The notes beneath the pieces are model-generated. The model was not told where the DNA came from. It did no database searches and worked only from the letters and a program-made list of their open reading frames with translations. DNA of 25,770 nucleotides. Origin: an uncultured Bacteroidota bacterium. GTDB lineage: Bacteria; Bacteroidota; Bacteroidia; 2-12-FULL-35-15. The DNA is taken from positions 1 through 25,770 of the forward strand of contig CAIRRW010000155.1 in NCBI GenBank assembly GCA_903881065.1. Direction: 5' to 3'. The position numbers were made by a program, and so were the translations under genes. This document shows, one piece after another, positions 1 through 8,454 of the stretch. Within the stretch, counting starts at the first letter, position 1. The number at the start of each line of letters is the position of its first letter.

Positions 1-20
1 GTAACAAACTTGTTAAAATA

Positions 21-56
21 AAAACGTCCCGCAAAGTCTATTTGCGGGACGTTTTT
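21..56 (-). terminator. Terminator after the 370-aa T9SS protein gene
   Basis: A perfect 12-bp stem (24-35 with 41-52) encloses a 5-nt loop and is flanked by A and T runs on its two sides. It lies 20 bp past the stop codon of the minus-strand gene at 75-1187. The flanks would let it work in both directions. Confidence 0.85.
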
Positions 57-74
57 AATTCTATTTAGAATATA

Positions 75-1187
75 CTATTTGGTAACAACAAACTTTTTAG
101 TAAAGTTATGTCCGTTAGCATTTAACTGATAAAAGTAATTTCCTGAAGACAATTTAGTAGTTTCAATATTTACTTTATAAGTACCAGCACTTTGGTCGCT
201 GTAAACATTGTTAACAATTTTACTTCCTTTTTCATCAAAAACAATTAAACTTACATTTTTGGAGTTCTTCTCCAAAGTATACTCAATTGTTGCTTTGTCA
301 ACTGAAGGATTAGGGTAAGTGGTCAATTTCATTCCATTGAAATACTCATCTACACCAGCTGGTGCATCAAGTACAGCAAATATTGCAATGTCGTTATCAA
401 AAGAACCTGAACCAAAAGTTGGTGATGCTGCAGCACTAAATACTTCATCCGCAACATACCATTTTCCAGTTGCTCCTGAGTGTAAGAATGCATAGTCAAG
501 GTTTGCTGCGTCGCCTACATTATCACTAACTAATCCAACTGTATCACCAACTGTAAGGGAAGCGAAATTTACACCAATTGCAAAGTCGCCAGAAAACACT
601 GGAGGGGTTGCAAATGTTACATAATTAGCATTGCTGAAAGTAGTTGTATCAATATTATCAAACAATAAATCTGAACTAGCAGAAGCCGTTGCAGCAGGAC
701 CGTTAGAATTTAATGTTGATTGATTAAATGTACCACTCCCATTTGTATTACAAGCCATATTTGCTGCTATAGAATATGCATTAACAACAACTTTTGAAGC
801 TGCTCCTCCAGCAGCATCTCTTTGTTTTCCACCAAACCAGCAAATAGCACCAACTACTTTTACAGTTGTAGCATTCAAATTGGTGTATCCTTGAGCACAC
901 TCATTGAAAAGGAAAGTACTTCCATTATTACCATATATATACCCTTTTTTTAATGTTGCAGAACCGTAGCTATAAAATGCAGCACTACCGCTTATTGATG
1001 CAAACGAAGGCAAGAAATTTGTAACGTCTGATATTCCTGTTGTATCAGGAAAAGCTATTTTTTCTTGAGACGTTGAATGGAAGTACGGTTTTGTTTCGTT
1101 TAACTGAAATTTCCCAGCTTCTGAATTTTGTGCATGTGCCAACAAAGAGAATGCAGATACAGCAATTAGTGTGTAAATCTTTTTCAT
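75..1187 (-). CDS. Secreted protein with T9SS type A sorting domain (370 aa)
   Basis: The N-terminus (MKKIYTLIAVSAFSLLAHAQ) is a classic Sec signal peptide with probable cleavage after residue 19. Residues about 280-370 form a T9SS type A C-terminal sorting domain: a YPNPS motif, a VFDEKGSKI strand, an LSSGNYFYQL segment and the KKFVVTK end. Such domains direct outer-membrane export through the type IX system and are usually removed on secretion. The central region (about 20-275) is rich in Ala, Asn, Thr and Ser, looks beta-rich, and I recognise no enzyme motif in it. The signal peptide closely resembles that of the neighbour at 1319-2338 (MKKIYTLITVLAF), but the middles differ. It has its own promoter and terminator, so it is probably transcribed alone. 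Export is well supported; function is unknown. Confidence 0.9.
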   Translation of the reverse strand: MKKIYTLIAVSAFSLLAHAQNSEAGKFQLNETKPYFHSTSQEKIAFPDTTGISDVTNFLPSFASISGSAAFYSYGSATLKKGYIYGNNGSTFLFNECAQGYTNLNATTVKVVGAICWFGGKQRDAAGGAASKVVVNAYSIAANMACNTNGSGTFNQSTLNSNGPAATASASSDLLFDNIDTTTFSNANYVTFATPPVFSGDFAIGVNFASLTVGDTVGLVSDNVGDAANLDYAFLHSGATGKWYVADEVFSAAASPTFGSGSFDNDIAIFAVLDAPAGVDEYFNGMKLTTYPNPSVDKATIEYTLEKNSKNVSLIVFDEKGSKIVNNVYSDQSAGTYKVNIETTKLSSGNYFYQLNANGHNFTKKFVVTK

Positions 1188-1222
1188 TTTTATTAAAGTT
1201 TAAGTTATTATTAATTTATTGG

Positions 1223-1253
1223 CAAAGGTATCTTAATTTATATCGTTATCAAA
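1223..1253 (-). promoter_or_regulatory. Promoter of the 370-aa T9SS protein gene
   Basis: On the minus strand there is TTTG (1250-1253), a 19-bp spacer, then TACCTTTG (1223-1230). This fits the Bacteroidota sigma-A consensus (TTTG / TAnnTTTG) at normal spacing. It lies between the upstream gene's terminator and the start codon at 1187. Confidence 0.75.
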
Positions 1254-1263
1254 ATAATATCGA

Positions 1264-1293
1264 CAAAAAAGGCTGTCCTTGCGAGACAGCCTT
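1264..1293 (-). terminator. Terminator after the 339-aa T9SS protein gene
   Basis: A 9-bp stem (1269-1277 AAGGCTGTC with 1285-1293 GACAGCCTT) is followed on the minus strand by a T run. It sits 26 bp past the stop of the gene at 1319-2338 and separates it from the next gene. Confidence 0.85.
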
Positions 1294-1318
1294 CTTACTA
1301 ATTAGAATATATTGTTTA

Positions 1319-2338
1319 TTATTTTATTACAATCATTTTTTTGCATGCAGTAACATTGTTTCCTACAGTTAATGAATAATAATAAACACCTGCTGATAAA
1401 TCAGCTGCATTAAATTTAATAGAATGAGTTCCTGAACCTTGTTCTCCTTCATTTTGTTCAGCAATTTTTTTACCTGTTACATCATATACTGATAATAAAA
1501 CTGAAGATTTTTCTTTTAACTCATAATTAACTGTTGAAAAAGAATTGAAAGGGTTAGGAGTATTTTGGAACAGTCTCACACCATTTACAAATTCATTTTC
1601 TTTAACTCCCATTGGACCTTCTTTTATTAAGAAATCAGTTAAATAAAGCAGAAACTGGTCATTTCCATTGTGATTATATGCAAGATAAATACTTTGACCA
1701 GCATAAGCACTAAAATCAACTGTTCTTGAAACAAAAACATCATCAGGAGAATTAACTGTATCTCCAACTGTTGTAGCATCATTATCTGTTACAGTAAAAA
1801 TAGCAGGGTTAGTAAAATCTGTATAGTTTGACAAACCTGTTGTAGAAACTAATACTTTGTATCCATCACGATAAGCTCCGTCAGGCATATTGTGTTTCCA
1901 ACTTAAAGTAGCACCAGCTGCAGGTATTGCAATAGGACCAACTTCAAACCAATTATCTGCTTGTCCGGCAGGTGTAAACCAAGAAGTAGCACCTAGGAAA
2001 AATAATGAGTCACTTGTTACAGAATTTAAACTATAAAAGAATTTAAATGCCGATGTTGGGCCAAAAGATGATGTAAGAGCAGTGTTAACAGTTTTCAAAT
2101 CGATATCATCGTTTGCATAAGTAAATGCTGGTGTACTTGTGCTGCTGATACCTGTTCCATAGAAATTGTTTCCATTAAAAAAATAAACTGTATCTCCCAA
2201 AGCTCTATTTGTTGGATTAACAACTTTTGGTTGATGATTTACTCTCTCTTTTGGTAATGTAACATTGGCTGCTTTGTTTTGTGCATTTACAGCAGTGGTA
2301 AACGCTAAAACGGTAATTAATGTGTAAATTTTTTTCAT
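1319..2338 (-). CDS. Secreted adhesin-like protein with T9SS sorting domain (339 aa)
   Basis: A signal peptide covers residues 1-19 (ending VNAQ). Residues about 95-240 resemble the cleaved-adhesin / choice-of-anchor J beta-sandwich family: a GATSWF segment, LSWKHNMPDGAYRDGYKVLVS, then VDFSAYAGQSIYLAYNHNG and a closing YLTDFLI strand, in the usual order. Residues about 255-339 are a T9SS type A sorting domain (FQNTPNPF, YDVTGKKI, LSAGVYYYSL, KKMIVIK). The protein should be exported across the outer membrane and be released or held on the surface. The domain call rests on motif order alone and is moderately sure; the ligand is unknown. The gene has its own promoter and terminator. Confidence 0.9.
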   Translation of the reverse strand: MKKIYTLITVLAFTTAVNAQNKAANVTLPKERVNHQPKVVNPTNRALGDTVYFFNGNNFYGTGISSTSTPAFTYANDDIDLKTVNTALTSSFGPTSAFKFFYSLNSVTSDSLFFLGATSWFTPAGQADNWFEVGPIAIPAAGATLSWKHNMPDGAYRDGYKVLVSTTGLSNYTDFTNPAIFTVTDNDATTVGDTVNSPDDVFVSRTVDFSAYAGQSIYLAYNHNGNDQFLLYLTDFLIKEGPMGVKENEFVNGVRLFQNTPNPFNSFSTVNYELKEKSSVLLSVYDVTGKKIAEQNEGEQGSGTHSIKFNAADLSAGVYYYSLTVGNNVTACKKMIVIK

Positions 2339-2398
2339 TTTTTTTGTTTTTTATTGTTAATAATTAATTGTGTTTTTTATTTAAATTTATTTGAGGAG

Positions 2399-2430
2399 CA
2401 AAAATATATTATCAAATTGACATTGCCAAA
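2399..2430 (-). promoter_or_regulatory. Promoter of the 339-aa T9SS protein gene
   Basis: The minus strand reads TTTG (2427-2430), 20 bp, then TATTTTTG (2399-2406), matching TTTG / TAnnTTTG. The start codon is about 60 bp downstream, leaving an AT-rich leader without a clear Shine-Dalgarno sequence. Confidence 0.75.
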
Positions 2431-2686
2431 TAAATCTGATACTAATTAGTTTTTTTAGGGCAAAAGTCAGTTTTTTTTCTGGATTTGCCTTTTCTGAGAA
2501 CAAATACTTCGAAAAATCAGTTCAACTTATACTTTTTACATCAAATGAAATTGATGCTTAATCCAAATATTTTATTTAATATAAATAGTTAAGATGTTGA
2601 TTAAAAGGCTATAAAAGACAAAGAGACCAAACCTGTCTGGATTGTTTCCATACATTTTCGATTTGACTCCATTAAATATAATTCAC
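2431..2686. other. Intergenic stretch with no recognised feature
   Basis: About 255 bp of AT-rich DNA separates the promoter at 2399-2430 from the gcvP terminator. I see no convincing ORF, RNA structure or repeat in it. Confidence 0.5.
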
Positions 2687-2717
2687 AAAAAACCATCAAG
2701 GTAAAACCTTGATGGTT
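2687..2717 (-). terminator. Terminator after gcvP
   Basis: A perfect 11-bp stem (2691-2701 with 2707-2717) with a 5-nt loop is followed on the minus strand by a T run. It lies about 30 bp beyond the gcvP stop codon. Confidence 0.88.
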
Positions 2718-2748
2718 AAAAGGGTAAAATATTTATTAAATTTTTAAA

Positions 2749-5634
2749 CTATGCAATTTCAACTTCGGCGTAGCTCTCAACTGGAGGACAAGCACATATT
2801 AAGTTTCTATCGCCATATGCATTATCAATGCGGGCAACACTTGGCCAGAACTTAGCATCTTTCACCCATTTCAATGGATAAACAGCCTTTTCTCTCGAAT
2901 AACTATGCTTCCAATCATCAGTTATTACTGACTTGGCAGTATGAGGAGCATTTTTAATTACATTGTCATCTTTATCAGCTTTTCCAGTGATAATTTCATC
3001 TATTTCCTTTTTAATCGAAATCATGGCTGAACAGAAACGATCTAATTCTTCTTTCGATTCACTTTCCGTAGGTTCAATCATCAAGGTATCGTGAACTGGG
3101 AAAGAAACTGTAGGAGCGTGATAACCATAATCCATCAATCGTTTTGCAATATCACCCACTTCCACTCCTCCTTCACGCTTGAAGGCAACACAATCCAATA
3201 TCATTTCATGCGCACATCGTCCATTTTTACCAGTATATAATGTAGGGTAATAGCCGTTCAATGTTTCTTTTATATAATTTGCATTCAATATTGCAATGCG
3301 GGTAGCTTCTGTTACTCCTTCTCCGCCAAGCATTTTAATATATCCGTAAGAAATTAATAATATTAAAGCACTTCCAAAAGGAGCAGCAGATACCGCGTGT
3401 ATTCCATTTTCTCCGCCTGTCTTAATTACTGAATGAGATGGTAAGAATGGCACTAATTGTTTTGCAACACCAATTGGTCCAACACCTGGACCACCACCAC
3501 CGTGAGGAATAGCAAATGTTTTATGCAGATTCAAATGGCAAACATCAGCACCAATATTTCCTGGACTAGTCAATCCTACCTGTGCATTCATATTTGCACC
3601 ATCCATATATACCTGTCCGCCATTCTGATGAATAATATCTGTAATATCAATAATGCTTTCTTCATATACTCCATGTGTACTTGGATATGTAACCATCAGG
3701 CAGGAAAGGTTATCTTTATGCAATGTTGCCTTCTCGCGCATATCATTTACATCGATATTTCCCCTTTCATCACACTTAACAAGGACTATTTTCATTCCGC
3801 ACATCGCTGCCGATGCAGGATTAGTACCATGTGCCGAAGTTGGTATTAAAGCAATATTACGATGAGCATCTCCACGAGATTGATGGTATGCCTGAATAAC
3901 CAACAAGCCTGTATATTCACCCTGTGCGCCTGAATTAGGTTGAAAACTCATCTTGGCAAACCCTGTAATCTCACTTAATGATTTATCCAACTCATCTATT
4001 ACCTCGAGATATCCCGCTGCTTGGTCGATAGGAACAAAAGGATGAATGTTTGCAAATTCAGGCCATGTGATAGGCAATAATTCCGCTGCAGCATTCAATT
4101 TCATGGTACACGAACCCAATGAAATCATAGAATGAGTCAACGATAAATCCTTAATCTCCAAGCGTTTTATATAACGCATCATTTCTGATTCAGAGTGGAA
4201 CGAATTAAATATCGGATGAGATAATATTGGTGATATACGATATTGAATTATTGCCTTTTTTGAGAATATTTGTTCTTCTGTAACCTTTACTGTTGGCTTA
4301 TTTGCAACCTTAGAAAATAATTCAATTATTGCATTTAAGTCTGCAGAATCAGTAGTTTGATCAACCGAAATACAAATACAACCATTATCAATATAACGGA
4401 AATTGATTTCTGCTTTCACTGCAAGCTCCTTAATTGATGCTGCCGAAACACCTTTAGGCAAAGCTACTTTGATGGTATCAAAAAATGAATCATTATCGAT
4501 AGTATAACCTAATCTTTTTAATTCATCAGCCAAAGTAACAGATGAAAGATGCACCTGCTGTGCAATCCCCTTCATTCCTTCTGGTCCATGATATACTGCA
4601 TACATACTTGCCATGATGGCTAACAAAGCCTGTGCTGTACATATATTAGAAGTAGCTTTATCTCTTCGGATATGTTGTTCGCGGGTCTGCAATGCCATAC
4701 GTAATGCTTTGTTTCCCTGCGCATCAACAGAAACGCCGATAATTCTACCAGGAATTATTCTCTTGTACTCTTCTCTGCAGGCAAAGAATGCTGCATGTGG
4801 ACCACCGTAACCCATTGGCACACCAAAACGCTGAGTATTACCAACTACAACATCGGCACCCCATTCTCCTGGAGGCGTTAATAACACCAAACTTAAAACA
4901 TCGGCTGCTACAGCAATTGAAGTTCCGTTTGCTTTTGCTTTTTTCACAAAGTCAGCATAATCATTTACCTTACCATCAGCAGTCGGATACTGAATTAATA
5001 CACCATAAATACTACTGTCTAAGGTAGTTGTTTTCCAGTTGCCTATTACTAATTCAATTCCCAAAGGGGTAGAGCGAGTCTTTAACAAATCAATAGTTTG
5101 AGGATAACAATCATCCGAAACAAAATATTTATTTGCATTGTTTTTTATTTGCTCGCGATTACGATTGCTATGCAACATAGTCATCGCTTCAGCGGCGGCT
5201 GTAGCTTCATCAAGTAAAGAGGCATTTGCAATTTCCATTCCGGTCAAATCCATTACCATGGTTTGGAAATTCAACAAGGCTTCTAATCTACCTTGTGAAA
5301 TTTCTGCCTGATATGGTGTATAGGCGGTGTACCAGCCCGGATTTTCCAGCACATTCCGTTGAATAACAGCAGGAAGAATAGTATTATTATACCCTAAACC
5401 AATATATGATTTAAATACTTTATTCTTTGCAGCAATAGCTCTTAAATGCTTATGGTAATTATACTCCGACATACCTTTGTCAAGATTTAAGGGGCTTTTC
5501 AACCTAATAGCTGAAGGTATTGTTTGTTCAATTAGTTCATCAAGAGAGTTTGCTCCGATTTTTTTGAGCATTTCTTTTACATCTTTTTCGCGAGGACCGT
5601 TATGACGGTTTACAAATTTGTCAGTGATTATCAT
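2749..5634 (-). CDS. gcvP: Glycine dehydrogenase (decarboxylating), P-protein of the glycine cleavage system
   Basis: This is the PLP-dependent P-protein, which decarboxylates glycine and passes the aminomethyl group to the lipoylated H-protein in the cytoplasm. I chose the ATG at 5634, giving 961 aa, because the protein then begins MIITDKFVNRHNGP, the usual P-protein start with the RHNGP motif. It also sits just below a TATATTTG promoter element. An in-frame start at 5748 would add a 38-residue hydrophobic run not expected in this cytoplasmic enzyme. The two homologous halves are fused in one chain, as in most Bacteroidota. The PLP lysine lies in NLHKTFAIPHGGGGPG (about K705). GYGGPHAAFFA in the N-terminal half and SLGSCTMKLN in the C-terminal half are also typical. 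gcvT and gcvH are not in the window. Confidence 0.97.
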   Translation of the reverse strand: MIITDKFVNRHNGPREKDVKEMLKKIGANSLDELIEQTIPSAIRLKSPLNLDKGMSEYNYHKHLRAIAAKNKVFKSYIGLGYNNTILPAVIQRNVLENPGWYTAYTPYQAEISQGRLEALLNFQTMVMDLTGMEIANASLLDEATAAAEAMTMLHSNRNREQIKNNANKYFVSDDCYPQTIDLLKTRSTPLGIELVIGNWKTTTLDSSIYGVLIQYPTADGKVNDYADFVKKAKANGTSIAVAADVLSLVLLTPPGEWGADVVVGNTQRFGVPMGYGGPHAAFFACREEYKRIIPGRIIGVSVDAQGNKALRMALQTREQHIRRDKATSNICTAQALLAIMASMYAVYHGPEGMKGIAQQVHLSSVTLADELKRLGYTIDNDSFFDTIKVALPKGVSAASIKELAVKAEINFRYIDNGCICISVDQTTDSADLNAIIELFSKVANKPTVKVTEEQIFSKKAIIQYRISPILSHPIFNSFHSESEMMRYIKRLEIKDLSLTHSMISLGSCTMKLNAAAELLPITWPEFANIHPFVPIDQAAGYLEVIDELDKSLSEITGFAKMSFQPNSGAQGEYTGLLVIQAYHQSRGDAHRNIALIPTSAHGTNPASAAMCGMKIVLVKCDERGNIDVNDMREKATLHKDNLSCLMVTYPSTHGVYEESIIDITDIIHQNGGQVYMDGANMNAQVGLTSPGNIGADVCHLNLHKTFAIPHGGGGPGVGPIGVAKQLVPFLPSHSVIKTGGENGIHAVSAAPFGSALILLISYGYIKMLGGEGVTEATRIAILNANYIKETLNGYYPTLYTGKNGRCAHEMILDCVAFKREGGVEVGDIAKRLMDYGYHAPTVSFPVHDTLMIEPTESESKEELDRFCSAMISIKKEIDEIITGKADKDDNVIKNAPHTAKSVITDDWKHSYSREKAVYPLKWVKDAKFWPSVARIDNAYGDRNLICACPPVESYAEVEIA

Positions 5635-5654
5635 TGTTATTTTTTTTAGGAGCG

Positions 5655-5662
5655 CAAATATA
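5655..5662 (-). promoter_or_regulatory. -7 element of the gcvP promoter
   Basis: The minus strand reads TATATTTG, followed by GCGCTCC, about 21 bp upstream of the chosen gcvP ATG. No clear -33 TTTG is seen at 19-21 bp, so the call rests on the -7 box alone. Confidence 0.5.
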
Positions 5663-5736
5663 ATGATTATTGAAATGGATAGATGTTCTAACTGATTATT
5701 GTCATATAATATACTTAAGAGTATTATTGGAATGGT

Positions 5737-5744
5737 TATCTTTG
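5737..5744 (+). promoter_or_regulatory. -7 element upstream of the 212-aa secreted protein gene
   Basis: TATCTTTG fits TAnnTTTG and lies 19 bp before the ATG at 5764. A good -33 box is not visible. It would form a divergent promoter pair with gcvP. Confidence 0.4.
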
Positions 5745-5763
5745 GCAAATTAAATTTCCCATT

Positions 5764-6402
5764 ATGAAGAATCTATTTTCATTTTCAATGATTGTTATGA
5801 TTGGTCTGATTGCAACTAAAGTGTGCTCGCAAAATAATAACGATACCATTTTATTAGTTAATGGTGATGTAATTATTACTTCGATTACTGATACTACAAA
5901 AGGTGTTGTGAGTTATAAAAGCCCTAAAGAAGGTAAAAAAGACAGATTTATAGAAAACGACAGAATTTTTTCGATAAGTAATAATAAGGGTGAAAAGGTT
6001 TATTATAAGGTAGACACAATCGCTGGCAACGATTTATCAGTTGATGAAATGCGCTATTATGTGAAAGGAGAACAAGATGCTCAAAATGGATTTAAAGCCC
6101 GCGGCTCATTCTGGTGCAACGTGGCAATTGGAGCTGTTTCAGGCGTAACGGGAAGTTTTCTAAGTCCGATTCCTCCTTTTGGATTTACTGCACTAACTGG
6201 GCTTCCTACAATAAAAATAGATCATGTTACAGTTTCAAATTTGGAATATTTAAAACATGATACTTATATTATGGGATACGAGCATACTGCTCGAGGAAAA
6301 AGAAGAACTAAATCACTAGTAGGTGGTGGTATTGGCTTGGTTGGAGGTCTTGGAATTTTTTGGGGTATTTTACAACCAACAAACAATCAATTATTAAAAT
6401 GA
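5764..6402 (+). CDS. Secreted or membrane-associated protein of unknown function (212 aa)
   Basis: I do not recognise a named family. Residues 1-22 look like a signal peptide (hydrophobic core FSMIVMIGLIATKV, ending CSQ). Next comes a beta-type segment, TILLVNGDVIITSITDTTKG, which resembles the start of many Bacteroidota exported proteins that open with a short strand-rich domain. Residues about 114-150 are Gly/Pro-rich and hydrophobic (AIGAVSGVTGSFLSPIPP). A second Gly-rich hydrophobic run near residues 185-205 (GGGIGLVGGLGIFWGIL) could be a membrane helix after a basic stretch (RGKRRTK). There is no T9SS tail. It lies between divergent gcvP and the UbiA-like gene, 61 bp upstream of the latter, so the two could share a transcript. 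Confidence 0.75.
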   Translation: MKNLFSFSMIVMIGLIATKVCSQNNNDTILLVNGDVIITSITDTTKGVVSYKSPKEGKKDRFIENDRIFSISNNKGEKVYYKVDTIAGNDLSVDEMRYYVKGEQDAQNGFKARGSFWCNVAIGAVSGVTGSFLSPIPPFGFTALTGLPTIKIDHVTVSNLEYLKHDTYIMGYEHTARGKRRTKSLVGGGIGLVGGLGIFWGILQPTNNQLLK

Positions 6403-6463
6403 TATAACGATCACCATATTATTTTCACTTCCAAAGCGATGGATGTAGCATAAAATCACTAAA

Positions 6464-7312
6464 ATGCTTAAACGCTTTTTTGACTTCCTACTTTTTGGAA
6501 ACATTTACATTGCTGCCGGCGCAGTGTGCTTAATACAAAGCACTGTAAAGCAATTAGGTTTCCCTGATCACTTATATTCCTATTCGCTACTTGCATTTTT
6601 TGCTACGTTGTTTATTTATAATCTGCAACGGATATACTATAGAACAGTAAATGATAACAAACTAAATTCTATACGAAGAAAATGGATTTCAGAACATCAA
6701 AAACCCATTCAAATATTAACAATAATAGGATTTACTGGAGTTGTTATTACCTTTTTCCTTAATGAATTTAGGATTGTATTTTATCTGTCTCCATTACTTA
6801 TTTTATCTATTGCTTATTTCATTCCATTTGTAAAACTACGTAAATCGGCATGGTTCAAATTACTTACCCTTTCTACCGTTTGGACAATTACAACTGCTGT
6901 GATACCGATGCTTTTAGGTTCCCCTTTATTACTTCATCCGATAGTAATATGGCAAATGGTATTACATATTTTACTGCGTTTTAGTTATGTGATGGCAATA
7001 TGTATTCCTTTTGATATACGGGACATTTCAATTGATACCGCAGAAGATGTTTCTACTCTACCTCTTAAAATAGGTGAAAGCAAAACGAAAGTGCTTGCAA
7101 TTCTTGTTACCGTCTTATTTGGACTTATAACTTTTTTGGAATTGATAACTTCGACTATTTCTATTCCGGTTTTTATTGCTTTAGTAATAAGTATGGTAGT
7201 TACTCTGCTCTCCGTTGTATTTTGCAATAGCAAACGCAGCGAATATTATTTTGTTGCCGGTATAGATGGCACAATGATTTTACAGGGGGTACTTTTGCTG
7301 CTTATTACCTGA
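6464..7312 (+). CDS. UbiA-like polytopic membrane protein (putative prenyltransferase, 282 aa)
   Basis: The protein has about eight to nine hydrophobic segments and the overall size of UbiA-superfamily prenyltransferases. The second Asp-rich motif is recognisable at residues 184-200 (FDIRDISIDTAEDVSTLP, with D184, D187 and D191), matching the family's DxxxD loop followed by a TLP turn. The first motif, normally NDxxDxxxD, is degenerate: at residues 53-60 one sees NLQRIYYR, without the acidic residues that bind magnesium-diphosphate. It may therefore have altered chemistry or be a non-enzymatic member. No quinone or heme A pathway gene is adjacent. It converges with tatC, with only 20 bp between their stop codons. 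Confidence 0.75.
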   Translation: MLKRFFDFLLFGNIYIAAGAVCLIQSTVKQLGFPDHLYSYSLLAFFATLFIYNLQRIYYRTVNDNKLNSIRRKWISEHQKPIQILTIIGFTGVVITFFLNEFRIVFYLSPLLILSIAYFIPFVKLRKSAWFKLLTLSTVWTITTAVIPMLLGSPLLLHPIVIWQMVLHILLRFSYVMAICIPFDIRDISIDTAEDVSTLPLKIGESKTKVLAILVTVLFGLITFLELITSTISIPVFIALVISMVVTLLSVVFCNSKRSEYYFVAGIDGTMILQGVLLLLIT

Positions 7313-7332
7313 ATATATACCTAGGTAGCTAT

Positions 7333-8190
7333 TTATTCCTTAGCCTTTCTTTTCATTTCGAACATAGAAACAAAAATACTTGCTTCATATAATAAATATA
7401 GAGGGAAAGCAACTAGGAGTTGAGAAGTAACATCAGGTGAAGGGGTAATAACCCCAGCAACAACAAGAATAACAACTATTGCATGTTTGCGATATTTACG
7501 CATAAATTGCGGTGTCATTATTCCAAATTTAGTAAGGAAAAATACAATAATAGGAAGCTCGAAAACTATCCCTGTTGCAACTGTAAGTGTGGTTATAGTA
7601 TCAATGTAGGAATCCATAGTGAAATTATTTTCCACCATGTTAGATACTTTATAATTGCCAAGAAAATTAACCATCAATGGCACAATAATATAGTATGCAA
7701 AAAGTACTCCCGTAAGAAATAATATTGTAGCAAAAAAAATGAATGAAGTAGATGCTTTTTTCTCCTTGTCTTTTAATGCAGGTTTAATAAATCGCCATAC
7801 TTCCCATAATACATAAGGCAATCCAATAATTATACCGGCAATAATTGCAATCCACATTTGAGAAGTAAACTGGTCGGATAAACCAAGACTTTGTAATTTG
7901 AATGTGTAGTTACCGAAACAAAGTTGGTCACCATCTTTAAATAAATTATTTTGCTGTAGCCAATGTCCCAATTTACAAAAGGCCCGATAAGTAAGAAAAT
8001 CACTGCGTAGCGGACCAAAAATAATTTTATCGAATAATATTTCAGGGTAAAAGAAAACAACAACTGCAACTATAAGCACAACTAATACCGAGCGAAACAA
8101 ATGTCCGCGCAACGCATCGATATGTCCCCAGAAAGACATTTCGCCATCAGCATTCTTTTTATTAGTATTGAAAAGTCCGAATAGTGCCAT
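7333..8190 (-). CDS. tatC: Sec-independent protein translocase TatC
   Basis: TatC is the inner-membrane receptor for twin-arginine signal peptides and exports folded proteins with TatA/TatB. The N-terminus carries the family's hallmark (MSFWGHIDALRGHLFRS, the HLxELRxRL-type motif). About six transmembrane helices follow, and the segment GLPYVLWEVWRFIKPALKDKEKK matches the conserved TatC loop before helix 3. GVITPSPDVTSQLLVAFPLYLLYE is the conserved end of the family. A 40-50 residue periplasmic insert after helix 1 (about residues 60-110) is common in Bacteroidota TatC. Length (285 aa) is normal for the phylum. No tatA or tatB lies nearby. Confidence 0.96.
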   Translation of the reverse strand: MALFGLFNTNKKNADGEMSFWGHIDALRGHLFRSVLVVLIVAVVVFFYPEILFDKIIFGPLRSDFLTYRAFCKLGHWLQQNNLFKDGDQLCFGNYTFKLQSLGLSDQFTSQMWIAIIAGIIIGLPYVLWEVWRFIKPALKDKEKKASTSFIFFATILFLTGVLFAYYIIVPLMVNFLGNYKVSNMVENNFTMDSYIDTITTLTVATGIVFELPIIVFFLTKFGIMTPQFMRKYRKHAIVVILVVAGVITPSPDVTSQLLVAFPLYLLYEASIFVSMFEMKRKAKE

Positions 8191-8201
8191 TTATAAGGGC
8201 G

Positions 8202-8209
8202 CAAAGTTA
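8202..8209 (-). promoter_or_regulatory. -7 element of the tatC promoter
   Basis: The minus strand reads TAACTTTG, then GCGCCC, 11 bp before the tatC ATG. It fits TAnnTTTG, but no clear -33 TTTG is visible at normal spacing. The very short leader would leave no room for a normal Shine-Dalgarno sequence. Confidence 0.45.
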
Positions 8210-8454
8210 ATAGAATTTAAGAAGTGATTAAGTTTAAATTTTGAAAGTTGATGGATACTATATTTTCATGAGAACGAATGTATACTCATTAATAATATTC
8301 GTAATATAATAAGATTTATTATTCCATGAATTTGTTTTGAATAATATTAAATAAAAATGTCGACTAAAAAAGTAAAAGCGGATAGTGATTTTTTGTACGT
8401 TTACGTTCCTTAAAAAAAGTATTCAATAAAAGTCAGGAAGGGGAAATTTTTTAG

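Noticed and set aside
5635..5748. N-terminal extension of gcvP from an upstream ATG
   Set aside because: It adds a hydrophobic 38-residue leader atypical of P-proteins and would cover the likely promoter; the ATG at 5634 gives the canonical start.
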